Origin: Mangifera indica | Taxonomy: Eukaryota > Streptophyta > Magnoliopsida > Sapindales > Anacardiaceae | Assembly (NCBI RefSeq): GCF_011075055.1 | Contig: NC_058149.1 | Location: 3,447,830-3,511,829, forward strand | Direction of reading: 5' to 3' | DNA: 64,000 nucleotides | Part shown: piece after piece, positions 23,785 through 35,739 of the stretch | Position numbering within the stretch: the first letter of the stretch is position 1 | Layout: each line of letters begins with the position of its first letter | Made by a program: the position numbers and the translations under genes | Notes under the pieces: generated by a model | What the model was told of the DNA's origin: nothing | The model's input: the letters and a program-made list of their open reading frames with translations, nothing else | Databases searched by the model: none

Positions 23785-24120
23785 TATAGGCTTGTATTTT
23801 TCAAGAAGTCATATGATCCTATAGATTATGAATTAATTGATAAAACTAAGTTTTGGGTCGTGGGTGAAGAGGAAGAAGGAGAACTTGACTATGATGAGTT
23901 AGAAAATATGCTTGATGAAAATATTCAAAAGATATTAAAGATTCATGTTCTCATGGTCCTAAATGTTGGTTTAAAATCATAAGTTTCTTAAGTTCATGTG
24001 TATTTCAAATTTATGTTAAATTATAACTTTACTATATTTTTATAGGTGATGAAGATGATGAAATGGTGATATTTGATGAGCATGATAATGATAAATATTG
24101 GTTGGAGCCTCTACTATAGA
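23785..24120 (+). pseudogene. hAT transposase acidic C-terminal segment
   Basis: Reads FFKKSYDPIDYELIDKTKFW then VVGEEEEGELDYDELENMLD, a typical C-terminal tail of plant Ac-like transposases, followed after a further gap by GDEDDEMVIFDEHD and a stop at about 24117. It lies just inside the right TIR. Confidence 0.75.
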
Positions 24121-25009
24121 GTGCAAATTGTTTGATTAAGATATTTGAAATTGTTTTGTTGTTTTGGTATTTTTGAGATTTTTGTCCCTTTTTCAATGAA
24201 GTGAAATTTATGATTCAAAGAAGCAAATACGCTTTGTTGTTATTAATAATTGTATAATTTTGTTTTTAATGAATTTCATATGGTTTATGTTTAAAATATG
24301 TGTTTGTTATGATAATATTATTTAAGAAATTCTTTATAACTTAATAATAGGTTGAACAGGCTAATTAAACTGATAGAGCCAGTCAAATCATAACCTAATA
24401 ACACAATCGGTTTGATCACCAGTCTGGTTTTAAAAGCCTTGATTTTTTCTGGCTCGATTGCTACTTTCTTTCCTTTTTGGTAGTGTTTCTTTGAGTAAAA
24501 GGGTCCTCCTGTGGTGTTTCGATTATTCCTGTGAGGTGTTTTCTGGTGCCTTCTCTTAAAACATGATGGGTTGTAGTGATGGGTTTGAATTGGGGATTGT
24601 TCAAAGAGAACTTTCTGTGTTAGAAAGCTTATGAGATGGTGGCAGCTGATGCTCTTCTTGCATGTTGTGAAGTGCTTTTTGCTAGCTTTGTTTGGTTGGT
24701 GTTATGTGTAGAGTTGGAATTATGTGTTGACTTGGACGGTCGGATTTTTTTTTCTGATTTGGTTTTTTAGGAGAGTATTGGTTTTGGGCCTTCTGTTTGC
24801 TTGGTCTTGTTTCTAGTGTAGTCTGGAGGTGGGCCTTTTTTTTTTTGGGTCTATTAGGGGTTTGCGGTTTTCCGTTATTGGGCTATTCTGTTTTGTTGAT
24901 ATGAGAAGAGGTATTTAGTTTTAGGTGGCTACTTGTGTTGTTCTTGTTGCCGTTCTAGAGTTCTCATGCATAGATTCTACTACTTCTCTTTTCCTTTTCT
25001 TGGCTTTCT

Positions 25010-26446
25010 ATGTTTCTTGGAATGGAATCGAAAGGTCTATTGCCTTCGTTAGATAGAAACCATGTTTATTTTAGTGTATTTGTCAAAACCAGTTGGAGAG
25101 CCCTTTTCTCTAGAAGTAGAACTGAGAGCTTTCTCAGCTATTTCGAACCCAAAAGAGACAAGTTAACTCAAGTGGTTATTGCTTCTCCTAGTGATGTTGC
25201 TGGCTTTAATGTTTGTAGAGGGAAAATTGGTTGGTGGGATATTTTGTGGAAGCCAAACTTCTACTCTCTTACATAAGTGATTTTCTAGAAGCTAACCAAC
25301 AGAGATTTGGAAAGGTAGAACCCTTGGCCAATGGATAAGGCCACTTCTTGCTTAGGTTTGAAGATGACAGTGTGAAAGATGAAATTTTAGAAGATGGTTT
25401 ATGGATAATTAAAGGCAAGTCTTTTGTGTTGAAAAAATGGACTGTGAATTTGAGCTTGGAATAACATTCCCTCACAAGAATTCCCTTTTGGGTAAAGCTG
25501 TATGGGTATTCCCTTGGAGTTATGGATTGTTAAAGGTTTAAGTTATATTGCAAGTGCTTTGGGAAAGCCCCTATACTGAGATAAAGTTATAAAGGATACT
25601 TTTAGAATTGATTTCGCTAGAGTTTGCATCGAATTTGACTTGGCAATGGAATTTTCAGATTATTTTGATCTCATAATGTCAAATGGAGGAACTTTGGTGG
25701 TGAATGAGGAATAAAAATGGAAGCAAAAATTTTGCAATTATTATAGCAAATCTAGGCACCTAAGTAGTGACTGTTTGAGTAATTTGGATAGGAAAAAAGT
25801 GGATAATGAAAATAGTGGTACCATTAGAAGGAAAAATTCTAACCCAAAATTGGATTCTTAAGCTTGGAAAGGGGTTGCTAAAAAAGGGCAAAACAACAAT
25901 TTAAGAGGCTTGAAAAGCTCTCTAGATGATATAAAGAAAGGGGAAAATGAGAGAGTGATAAATGGTAGCTCAATACAGAAGACTGCTGGGAAAAATAATA
26001 TGGAGAATTTGGAAAATAAAGGCAGGGAAAATAATAGTCCAGAGGCCAAAGAAGTCAAGGGCTACCATAAAGGCTTGATGCAAAACCAGGTGTTAGAGCA
26101 AGAAAATCTATCTCAGGATCACATTTCTCCTGATCTTGTACCTCTGAAAACTAAGAAAGGAAAGGGAAAAATCTTTTCTAAGGTTATAGTCGTGACTTCC
26201 TTGTTAAAAGTTATTGAAGAAAAACTCCCTCCTTTCATGACTATTGGAGATTGCGATAAAGATGCTGCCGAGTTAGATAATGAGGCTGAGGATGCCTCAT
26301 CCCTAACAAATTTCCAGTTCGACAAACCTGATGGTGTTAATGAGAAGATGTTAATGGAAAGCAATAAAAGCAAGAAGAAGAAGAAGAAAATGAAGGCTTC
26401 AATTGGATCAAGTACCATATCTTTTCATTCGTTTTATCAAGTTTAG
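25010..26446 (+). pseudogene. LINE ORF1: DUF4283 and zinc-knuckle-like gag-type protein
   Basis: Several in-line frames. FVKTSWRALFSRSR leads in; then LLRFEDDSVKDEILEDGLWI and SFVLKKWTVNLSLE, the DUF4283 core; then IPFWVKLYGIPLELW and FDLAMEFSDYFDLIM; then a degraded knuckle (CNYYSKSRHLSSDCL); and finally a Lys/Glu/Asn-rich tail, 25910-26446, ending in a poly-Lys run. Stops at several points kill the frame. ORF2 begins within about 15 bases of its end. In plant L1 elements this protein packages the RNA. Confidence 0.8.
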
Positions 26447-26449
26447 TCT

Positions 26450-29400
26450 TAGTTGTTGGAATATAAGGGGAATTAATTCTCCCCTAAAACAAAAAGACAT
26501 TTCCAAATGGATTGTTGATTAAAAATTAGATGTTTTTGGTCTCTTAGAGACTAGAGTTAATAATGATAATATTGATAAAATTAAAAAGAAGTTTAGTGAC
26601 GAATGGGATTTTTGTAATAATGTTTCCCATCATAATGGTAAGAGAATTTGGATTTGGTGGAATAAGGATAGAGTGACACTTAATGCAAAGAGAGTGTCTT
26701 CTCAATGCATGTTATGTGATGTTAAGATTGAAGGGTTACCATCTCGCTTCTTTTATGCCTTCAATGGTCCTTCTGAAGGGAAAACCTTTTGGAAGGAAAT
26801 TTTGAAAGATGATATCTTCACTAAAGATGTGTTGTGGCTTGTTATGGGTGATTTCAATGTTATCCACTTTAAGACGAAGAAATGTGGTGGTACAAATTCT
26901 TATTTTGATGACCTCAATAACATATGCAATAAAGCTAACCTTAATGATCTTAATTTTGTAGGTAATCTCTTCACTTAGTTTAATAAAAGGGAAAAGAATA
27001 GAAAGATTTATTGTAAGCTTGTTAGAACCTTGTTAAATGAAGTATGGTTATGTGCTTTCCTAAATTCAGTGGCTTCTTTAGAGCCTAACTCTCTCTTGGA
27101 TCATTACTCTTATATAGTTTTGGGTGGGGATGAGGAAAAAGGAAGAAGAGTTACCTTCAAAATTTTTCAACATGTGGGTAGAGCATGAAAACTTAATTCC
27201 TTTAGTGGAAAAAAGTTTGGAATTCTAATATTATGGGATATCCTATGTTTCATGTGGTTTCCAAACTCAAACTCCTAAAAGGTGAATTAAAGAAGCTTAA
27301 TAATAAAGAGTTTTGGAATATTTCTAAAAGGGCAAGGAAGGCTAGAGAAGAGTTTTCGGTTACCTAAAGATCTTTTGGTAGTAACTCATTTAATAGTGAG
27401 TTAAACTCTATAGAGCATGCCTTGCTTGAAAAGTACATCAAGTTGAATCAAGTATAAGAGTCCTTAGCTATGCAAAAATCTAGAATTCAGTGGCTTAAGG
27501 AAGGTGATGGCAATACTAGTTTCTTTTTCAAATGCATTAATGGTAAAAGAAACATCAACCAAATTTCCAAGCTTTCTAGAATGGATGGTAACGAGGTGGA
27601 TGACCAAAAATGTATTAAGAAGAAGCTTGTCAATTATTTTAGCAAATGTTTCAATGAAGAAGGGTAGCATGGTGGTTTAGATGGCATTGGTGAGGTGACT
27701 GGCAATAAAATTTTGTAGGAGTTTGCTAAGTTATTAAAGGAAGATGTCTCCAAGGATAAGATTAAGAAAACTTTCTTTAGCCTTCCCAATAATAAAGCCT
27801 TAAGTTTGGATGGTTTTGGGGCTTTGTTCTTTAAGAAAACTTGGAGCGTGGTTGGGGATGAAGTGGTGGAAGCTATAAAAGATTTGTTCTTATCGAGAGA
27901 GCTCTTTAAAGAAATAAATTATACTTTTAACGTCGTAGTCCCGAAATGTCCTAATTTCTTAACTTGCAATGACTTTAGACCTATCTCTTATTGCAATACT
28001 ATTTACAAGTGCATTACAAAAAGTATGGCCAACAGAATCAAGAGAATGTTGCCTCTCATTGTTAGCCAAAATCAGACGACTTTCATTGGTGGTACGAATA
28101 TTGATGACAATATTTTATTATGCCAAGACCTTCTTAATAATTATTATAAATCTATTGAAAATGGCACTCTTAAGATTAATATCAAGAAAGCCTATGATTC
28201 AGTGAGATAGGATTTTCCTTTAGCTTCTCTTAAAGCTATTAGTTTTCCTAGCTTGATGATTCATTAGATTGCCAAACGTATTTCTTTGCCTTGGTTTATT
28301 ATCAATGTAAATAAGAACTTACTGGTTTCTTTGGGAGCTCCAAGGGCTTTAGGCAAGGGGAGTCCATTTCCCCTTATTTGTTTGTTATTGTTATAGAGTT
28401 ATTATCTGGCCTCTTAAATAAAGCTTCCTTGGACTCTTCCCTCAATTTCCATAAGAATTGCAAGGCTTTGAAATTAACTTACATTTGCTTTGCAAATGAC
28501 CTTATGCTCTTCTGTAAAATAGATGAAAAGTCTATTAATTGTCTCCTTAATGCCCTTGATGTCTTCAATAATTGGTCAAGCTTACTTGTTAATTATCTTA
28601 AGAGTGATTTCTATTACTCCAAAAAGAGAAGTAATAGCTTCAAGAATTATTTGAGGGAGAAAAAGCTTTGTTAAGGGAACTCTTTCTTTCAAGTACCTTG
28701 GAATTCCTTTTGGTTTTTCTTGCATCAATGGCAAGGATTGTTGGCCTCTTATTAATAGAATTTGTAGGAGAATCAATTCATGGAGAAATAAATTTCTCTC
28801 TTTTGCTAGTCATCTCACTTTTATAAAGTCAATTTTATTTAGTATTGAAGTCTATTGGTCCACTATGTTTATACTCCCTTCTAAAGTTCACTTGGAAATT
28901 GAGAGCATAGAGTCTTTTTTTGGTCAGGAATGGACTTTCTCTCGTCTAGGGCCAAGGTAGCTTGGGAAGATCTTTGTGTGCCTAAAAATGAGGGAGGCCT
29001 AAGGATGGTTCATACTGAGAGTGGAACCAAGTGGTGATAACTAGGCGCATATGAACAAAAACTTTATGTCCATATGGGTAAAATATGTCTATGCCATTCA
29101 CATTAAGGAGAGTTCCTTTTAGGTGATTAAACCTTCTTAAAATGGTTTTTGTACTTGGAAGGATATTCTTAAGTTGAGAAATTTGGTGAGAAAGCATATT
29201 TATTTTGAAGTAGGTAATGGCAAAGATATCTCCTTTTTGTATGACAATTGGCATCCTTCTAGGCTACTTATTGAAAAGTATGGTGAAAGGATCCTCTCTA
29301 ATTCTGGTATTAAAAAATTTGATAAAGTAAGTAAAATAATTAGAAATGGATGTTGGTTTTGGCCTTATGTTTCCTTTGGGGAGCTTAGAAAGATTTGTGA

Positions 29401-29800
29401 AATGCTTCTGAATTCTCTTAAAGGAAGGGATGACTTGGCAAAGTAGGGTTCTAACAATGTTGGTAATTTTAGTATAAATGAGCCATGAAACATCTTGAGA
29501 AGTTGTAAGCATAGAGTAAATTGGGCTAATATACTTTGGTTTAACTGTCATATCCCCAAACATTCGATTATCCTTTCGTTAGCCATTAGAATTTATGTTG
29601 AGGTTAGGTATTGTTGACAACAATTTATATAGCTTTTACAAATCTCAAGAGGAGTTTATTGAATATCTCTTCTTTGGTTATGCAATCACTTGAGAAATTT
29701 GGAAAAGTATTCTTTGGTATATGGTTGAGTCGTAGTCTATTTTTATCAGAAAGTTAGAAGTTACTAAAATTCGATTAGCCTGAAACATTGTTTGGCTAAG
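26450..29800 (+). pseudogene. LINE ORF2: endonuclease, reverse transcriptase, zf-RVT
   Basis: In order: an endonuclease start (CWNIRGINSPLKQKDISKW), DVFGLLETRV, LWLVMGDFNVI at about 26833 and LLDHYSY near 27095; then IQWLKEGDGNTSFFFK at 27482, the RT entry; DGFGALFFKKTWSVVGDE at 27809; FRPISYCNTIYKCITKSMAN at 27972; FIGGTNIDDNILLCQDLL at 28081; LKINIKKAYDSV at 28171; a FANDLMLFCK segment (the YADD-type catalytic site) at 28494; FKYLGIPFG at 28688; then WKDILKLRNLV and the VNWANILWFNCHIPKHS zf-RVT segment at 29520. Frames change repeatedly and stops are common. Confidence 0.85.
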
Positions 29801-30783
29801 CTAAGCTAAGCTTGGTTGTCATTGTCCATGAATTTGGATAGAAAGAAATAACTAGTGTTCTATAAATGAGTGAAAGAGGTTATTGTTATTATCAAGGTTA
29901 TCTCTAATCTTATTAGAGAGACGGTTAATAGCCTCCCTAGACTAAAGAAGTTTTCAGGGGATGACCTTGTTAAATGTAGTTAGAAACCATCTGATTACAT
30001 TTTTTATGACCCTTAAAACTGTTATTGGTGTCTAGTTTCCAAAAGCCCTATTTTATCTAACTATGTGTTGTTTTGCAAGGTTTTTTTTGCTTTCTGTTAT
30101 GGTTATGCCATGTTCCTTTCTGGACTGGCTATTGGGTGTTGTATTTCTATTACTATGTTCTTTCTTTCTAGCTACTTAATATTACTACTGATTCTGCTTG
30201 TGTTGGTGAGGTCTTATGTGGTTACCTATGTCTGTTCTTGGTATTGTTGCTCCTCTTTTGCTTTTTTTCCTATCTTTTTTATATTTTTTTCTAGCTTCTT
30301 GGAACTCGACAGATATGTATTTGCTTCCTTGCTCTAGAATTTTCCTTTTGCTAGGGTTTCTGATATACTTTTAGAGCAGCCTGTTTTTTTGGCTTTTCTC
30401 TTTTGGCTACTTTTAGTCTTAGCTGTGGGTTAGGTTATATTCTCCTCTTTTTGGCTTCTCTTGGTTATTTGTTGTTTGGTCTTTAGTTTGGCCATTTTGT
30501 TTCTTTGTTTCCTCTATTGTTGCTTTGTTGCTTGGTGTTTCTTTCTCATGATATTTTGGTTTTCTTTTACTTTCCTTGAATTGCATTCTCCTAAACCCTA
30601 CCTTTAGGCTTCTTTAGATAGTTTTCAAGAGAGTAGCAAGTTTGTGTTGTTTGTTGTATCTTAAGGGTTTGTTCTTCAAAGCAATACTTGTTTAATTCTT
30701 ATTGTCTTTGCCGATTGTGGCTTAGGTGAGCTTTAGTTGTACAGGTCGACTTGGCCCTTTTCGTTTTCTATTCATGCTTTCTT
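29801..30783 (+). other. LINE 3' untranslated region
   Basis: T- and G-rich DNA without recognisable coding content leads into the A-rich tail. The 90-codon frame at 30065-30337 is a hydrophobic translation of this T-rich strand and is not treated as a gene. Confidence 0.6.
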
Positions 30784-30814
30784 AAAAAAAAAAAGCAAAA
30801 AGAAAAAATAATAT

Positions 30815-32040
30815 TATTTAAGATATATGTTACCATGACTTTCCCTTATATTATTTGTGGTTTAAACTTGAACTAAGGGTATTAGCATAATTTGGTAGAG
30901 TAACTAAGGGTTAATTAGTCTTTGGAGCAAGAAGGGCAAAAAGGTAATTTAGCTGGTTTTAACCCCTAAAAATATTTGTCATTCTCTTTTTCCCAGCCAA
31001 CGTAGAAACAAATTACCTAGCCTTCATTTGCTCTACTCTCTCTCAACTTCTTTATGTCTTATGTGAGTTAGTATTCATCAGAGAGAACATTGGTTTTCTC
31101 GATGTCAGGTTGTCACTTATGGTCTAATAAGGTTGTTTGTTCTCTATTTTACCATCGGTTTATGTAGAGTTGGTAATATCAGTTCTTGATTTGATTCTTG
31201 GGTATCTTATGTAATTTGTAAATGTTAATTGCTTAATTAGTGGACTGACTAGAGGATTATCCTCTACCTTGGATGTAGGGTTTTGAGTTTGAAACTCAAA
31301 CCAAGTATACTGCTTTTGTGTTGCATTATTTTTTTTGTTATTGATTGAGTAATTGTATGTTTGACTAGTAATTCGTGATAAAGATCCTATAATTGAACAT
31401 TAACAAGTGGTATTAGAGTGTTATCCAGTTATTGGCTTCTAATTTTATTAGGGTTATATCAATTCTTGGTGAATCTTTAAGTATGCTTGGCCTATCTGTG
31501 TTCTGTATTTTCAGCTTTTACTTTTTGTTTTATGTGCTTTATTTTTTTTGCAAGAAAAAAAAAACAAAATACTATTTGGAAAATTGTCCAAGATTGACAT
31601 TGAATGCTTTGATGGATAGGGTGATTTTTTAACATGTAGAGAAGAAAATGCATGCGATGTTGATTCACCAGAAGTGTGTGAAAGCTTTCAGTAGAGAGAG
31701 CTTACTTCCAAAATCCTTTTCAAATGCTAAAAGGTTGAGGCAATGGAAACTGTTTATAGTCTCTTAATTTTGTATCTTTCTGACAATTTGCTTAGACAAG
31801 TAGATGAAGAAAATATTGTCGTTAAAATTTCATTGAAATTGCAGTATTTATATATGACTAAATCTTTGACTAATAAAATATATCTTAAAGAACAATTATT
31901 CAGTTTTAAGATGGATCCTAATAAATCTCTAAATGATAATTTGGATAAATTCAAGAAAATTACAGTTAATTTGGCTAATATTTAAGAAAAGATTTATGAT
32001 GAAAACCATGCTATAATAATTTTGAATTATTTTTCACAAG
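30815..32040 (+). mobile_element. Ty1/copia fragment: 5' LTR region, degenerate PBS and gag
   Basis: TGGTATTAGAGT at 31408-31419 is a mutated initiator-Met-tRNA primer site (consensus TGGTATCAGAGC), preceded by TTAACA. DNA from about 30815 to 31405 therefore corresponds to an LTR, although its left limit is not certain. Gag pieces follow: KIDIECFDG, DFLTCREKMHAMLIHQ, then in 31743-31985 LYLSDNLLRQVDEEN, LYMTKSLTNKIYLKEQLFSF and KMDPNKSLNDNLDKFKKITV. After about 32040 the sequence switches to a different copia family. The fragment has no protease, integrase or RT. Confidence 0.75.
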
Positions 32041-32122
32041 TTAAGAACTACCTAATCAATTATCAGTTAATGGGTCTACCCACCTTGTCAACTGAGTGAC
32101 CCGACCCAAGTTTTAACTTGTA

Positions 32123-32184
32123 GGTCAATTGACCATCAATGGTCAATGGTCAACATTTGACCAATCAATGGTCAAAGTTTGACC
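32123..32184. promoter_or_regulatory. W-box-like TTGACC/GGTCAA array in a copia leader
   Basis: Seven copies of GGTCAA or its complement TTGACC occur in 62 bases (starts at 32123, 32129, 32141, 32148, 32157, 32170, 32179). TTGAC(C/T) is the core bound by WRKY factors. The corresponding region of the related element at 60.7-60.9 kb has a similar array. Binding is inferred from the core sequence only. Confidence 0.55.
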
Positions 32185-33261
32185 AACACCAATGCGTGAG
32201 ACCTTTCTCTAATGCGTGAAGACCTTTTTCTGGTGAATAGAGGCACGTGAAGCATTGTTTTGGCATGTAAGAGCATGTGAAAGCTTGTTTTTGTGTGTGA
32301 GAACACATGCAGGGCTTTTTGTTAACACGTGGTAGCTTGTACAGGCTTAGATCGATGTGTTGACTCAGATCCGATAGGTCAATGTCATGTAAGAGCTTGT
32401 GCAACCTATTTTTGTATGAATCAAAACTTATTGGTGTTTTTGGGACGTGTTTTGAATTATATATTACTAAATAATGTGTGAACATATGTTATTTGTATTG
32501 TTATGCATGTGTAATTTATTATTGTCCATTTGTTGTTAATATATAAGGTGAACATGTTAACTAAGAAATTAAAGAATTATTGATAATGTATGGATGAATT
32601 ACAATTCATTGAAGAATGGAGAATTGTAATGAAAATAAGAAAATCAACAACTTTGTCCATTTTCCCAAATCAGCGGAATGTGAGGCATGCAGACTATCGT
32701 AAGCAATATAGGAACTTTATCATGGATAAAGTAATTCCTAATATAGTTAGAGATAAAGAAAATGTTTTCTCTCAATCCGATTACTAGAGATCATCTTACT
32801 ATAAATATGAAGAACGGTTAATAGTGAAAATGCCCTGTTTTAACAATTAAAAGCCTCTGATCAAGGATGGTTCAGATGTTAGTTCTAGTCATTGAAATTA
32901 TTTGAATTTCATGTATATTTGATCTTTTATATCAGTAATATGTTTTTGTATAAAACTTCATTTTGCATTATATATATATTGAACTATTTATTGATTCAAT
33001 AATTGTCTTAACTATTTGTGGGAATTCTAAAATTGGTAGAATTTGATAATTCTTGCCTAGAATTTACATTTGCATGATTTGATTAATTTTTTAAAATATT
33101 GAATATTTGTGCCACAGCCGATAATTGGAAACATAGTGAACTTTTGACTCTATGCCTTGTGTGAAATATTTTAATTTTTATTACATAATTGCAACAATAA
33201 AATGTGTATATATCTTAATTAGCTGGTGTTATATTGGTATGACTTTGTAGTTATATAAATA

Positions 33262-34120
33262 ATGATTTCAAAAAATATTATCACTAACTTGAATAAGGAA
33301 GAAAAATTGAATAAGTATAACTATAAAATTTGGAGAATGAGAATACATTATATCCTAGTTGAATAGGAGGCCTTGGAGGCTATTAATCAGATCATGAAAG
33401 AGCTCTAACTGGTTGAGAGGCAGAATCCCAACAATGCTTAGTATAAGTGTGACATGGATGCTTACAATGTCGGGCAGAAAAAAGATTAAACTGTTAGAGG
33501 AATCCTTACCAACTTAATGAATGATGACATTGTTTATCAATGAGTAATGTATAATTGAACATGACATATGGGTGGCATTGATGGAAACGTTTGGAGAAAC
33601 CATCCTCTCTAAACTTAGGTAGTTGACCATCAAGGTCAATACATATAAGAAAGTTTCCAACAGGCCAATTAAGCAATATCTAGAGGAAATTTCAAACATG
33701 ATAATTGAGCTGAAGAAGGCTAGGCATGACTTGATTGATGAACAACAAGTTTAGGCTATTATACAATTTCTATTTGATAGTTGGGAATATAGGAAAGTCA
33801 ATATGACTCACGATGATAACATCGAGACTTTCAATGACATTGCTCACCACTTTCAATGTCTAAAGGTTTTTAGATTGGATGCTCACATATATGTTGCTAA
33901 ATCCAATTCCAAGAAGTTTTACAGCTACAAGCGAATAATAGCATAAGTCTAGAAAAGGGAAATGGATTTTCCAAGAACTTATGACTAAAAACAAGCGATT
34001 CAAGTGTAAAAGGGGCAAACACGCTTGAAAAAGAGATAAGACCAAACTAACTTGTTACAACTGTAGGAACAAGGGTCACCTCGCCTGTGAGTACACAGTG
34101 CCAAAAAAGGTATTATCTTA
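33262..34120 (+). pseudogene. Copia gag remnant with zinc knuckle
   Basis: Begins MISKNIITNLNKEEKLNKYN then YKIWRMRIHYILVE, continues with EALEAINQI, LTNLMNDDIV, a DDEQ-like segment and VNMTHDDNIETFNDIAHHFQ, and ends with the knuckle CYNCRNKGHLACEYTVPKK near 34045. The Cys-Cys-His spacing fits a retroviral-type CCHC knuckle. Numerous stops and frame changes. Confidence 0.75.
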
Positions 34121-34189
34121 TCCTATCTCAAATTGTGAGATTTATGCTTTTAGTTCCATTTTATTAACTGAATCTCATCCTATGTAAAC

Positions 34190-35440
34190 CATAGAGTCAA
34201 GTGCCACAGACTATATAGCTCATGATAGAGGAGCTTTTGTTGAATTTTATCAAATACTGAGGGAAACAGAATAGATTTATGTAGACAATAACATAAAAGT
34301 AGAAGCAAAATGAATGAGTACATGCAAATTAGTTTTGTGCGGTGATCAAACCTTATACTTACATAAAGTCTTGTACACTCTAGAAATTCAACAAAATTTG
34401 GTCTTTGTGCTTGTTCTATTAAAGTTAGGATACAATTTGTTTTTCTCTTAAAACTTGGTTAAAATTTATTATGGTACTACATATTATGGATCTGGTTAAA
34501 ATTTACACCCTATTATGTAACTATGATAATTTTGGTTGTTTTTCATTATTTGCATCTTTTAGTAGTTTGAATATGGATGCAAATATATGACATGCTAGAT
34601 TAGGACATATTGGCCAAGATAAAATGAATAGATTAGCTTGCGAAGGTTTATATTTGTGACATTGCTTAGTAAGAAAAACTACTAGAAAACCTTTTGACAA
34701 AATTGTTAGAACTAAGCTTCCATTGTAACTTGTGCATTCAGATATTTATGGTCTTATGAATGTTAGAGCTAGAAAATGTGCATTTTATTTCATCACTTTC
34801 ATAGATGATTATTCACATTTTGGTCATGTTTATTTGATCTCCCATAAGTTAGAATTAATATATTGTTTTAGACATTATATAAATGATGTTGAGAAACAGT
34901 TAGATAAAAGAATAAAATCTTGAGAACTGATTGAAACCATGAATATTTATATATTGAATTCAAGGAGTTGAGTAGTGAAAAAGGAATACTGAGGCAACTA
35001 ACGATTCTAACAACTCCATAACAAAACAATGTAATGGAGAGAAGAAACTGAACTTTGTTAGAAATAGTTAGGCCTTTCATGGCATAAGTAAATCTTCCAA
35101 TTTCGTATTAGGGAGATGCCTTGTTAATTGCTACTTATGTACTTGACCGAATACCTACTAAATCAGACACTTTCACTTCTTATGAGTTATGGACAAGTAA
35201 ACAACCTGACTTGAATATGATACAACCTGAGGGTTAGTAGCATACATCCAGGACTCCTCCTATAAATTTGAAAAATTGAAAGCAAGAGGAAAAAATGTAT
35301 CTTTATAAGATACTCAAAACACTTCAAAGGGTATGTATTCATAGAGGAAGACTTTGATGGAAGAGTGATTGAAATAGAATCTAGAGATATGACATTCATA
35401 GAAGACAACTTTCTTAACAGGGGTAACATTGATAAAAGTC
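34190..35440 (+). pseudogene. Copia protease and integrase remnants
   Basis: A protease-like stretch (ESSATDYIAHDRGAF at about 34196, with the catalytic Asp-Ser-Gly degraded) is followed by the GAG-pre-integrase segment (HARLGHIGQDKMNRLACEG, about 34590) and the integrase core: LVHSDIYGLMNVRA at 34726, FYFITFIDDYSHFGHVYLI at 34786, then NNVMERRN and a Tyr/Leu-rich segment to about 35430. Stops interrupt it. Confidence 0.8.
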
Positions 35441-35739
35441 ATTATCTATATGAGATAAAAGAGGAATATGGAGAAGGTACATCTCAATGAATATCAGTTA
35501 TGTCATAAAAGATAAAAATTTTACCTATTCCAAGTAGTGGGAGCAATGAGATTAAGCTTTAATCTTTTTCGGATAGTGGGAGTGAAAATCCTCAATTTTA
35601 TAGAAGTGAACGTCCTCAAATTTGTAAGCGACATTTTGAAATTGAAAGAGAAGTTTTATAACTGCTCTTCTAAAAGATAAAGAGCCTAAAAATATCAAAA
35701 AAGTTTTATCATCCCTTGATAAGGAAAGATGACAAGAGG

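Larger units (their letters stand above)
19639..24441 (+). mobile_element. hAT (Ac-like) DNA transposon, degenerate, nested in a LINE
   Basis: The left end CAAGGTTTTCAGAACCAAAC then CAGACTGGT and the reverse complement of the right end CAAGGCTTTTAAAACCAGAC then TGGT form imperfect terminal inverted repeats. The flanks are GTTTTTTC (left) and ATTTTTTC (right), a plausible 8-bp target duplication with one mismatch if the boundary is shifted by one base. Inside lie a BED-finger, central transposase pieces, the hATC dimerisation segment and the acidic C-terminus, all on the plus strand. Stops and an internal 1.3-kb insertion make it non-autonomous. The element is about 4.8 kb including the insert. 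Confidence 0.85.
24442..30809 (+). mobile_element. LINE (L1-type non-LTR retrotransposon), main body
   Basis: It runs from a GT-rich 5' UTR (24442-25000) through an ORF1-like DUF4283 protein, an apurinic endonuclease, a reverse transcriptase and a zf-RVT segment. It ends in a T-rich 3' region and an A-rich tail at about 30784-30809. Many stops and frameshifts show it is inactive. The 5' part appears displaced by the hAT insertion to 19456-19638. A clean target duplication was not identified. Confidence 0.85.

Noticed and set aside
30065..30337. Hydrophobic 90-codon frame resembling a membrane protein
   Set aside because: It is a translation of the T-rich LINE 3' region; Phe/Leu/Ser content follows from base composition.
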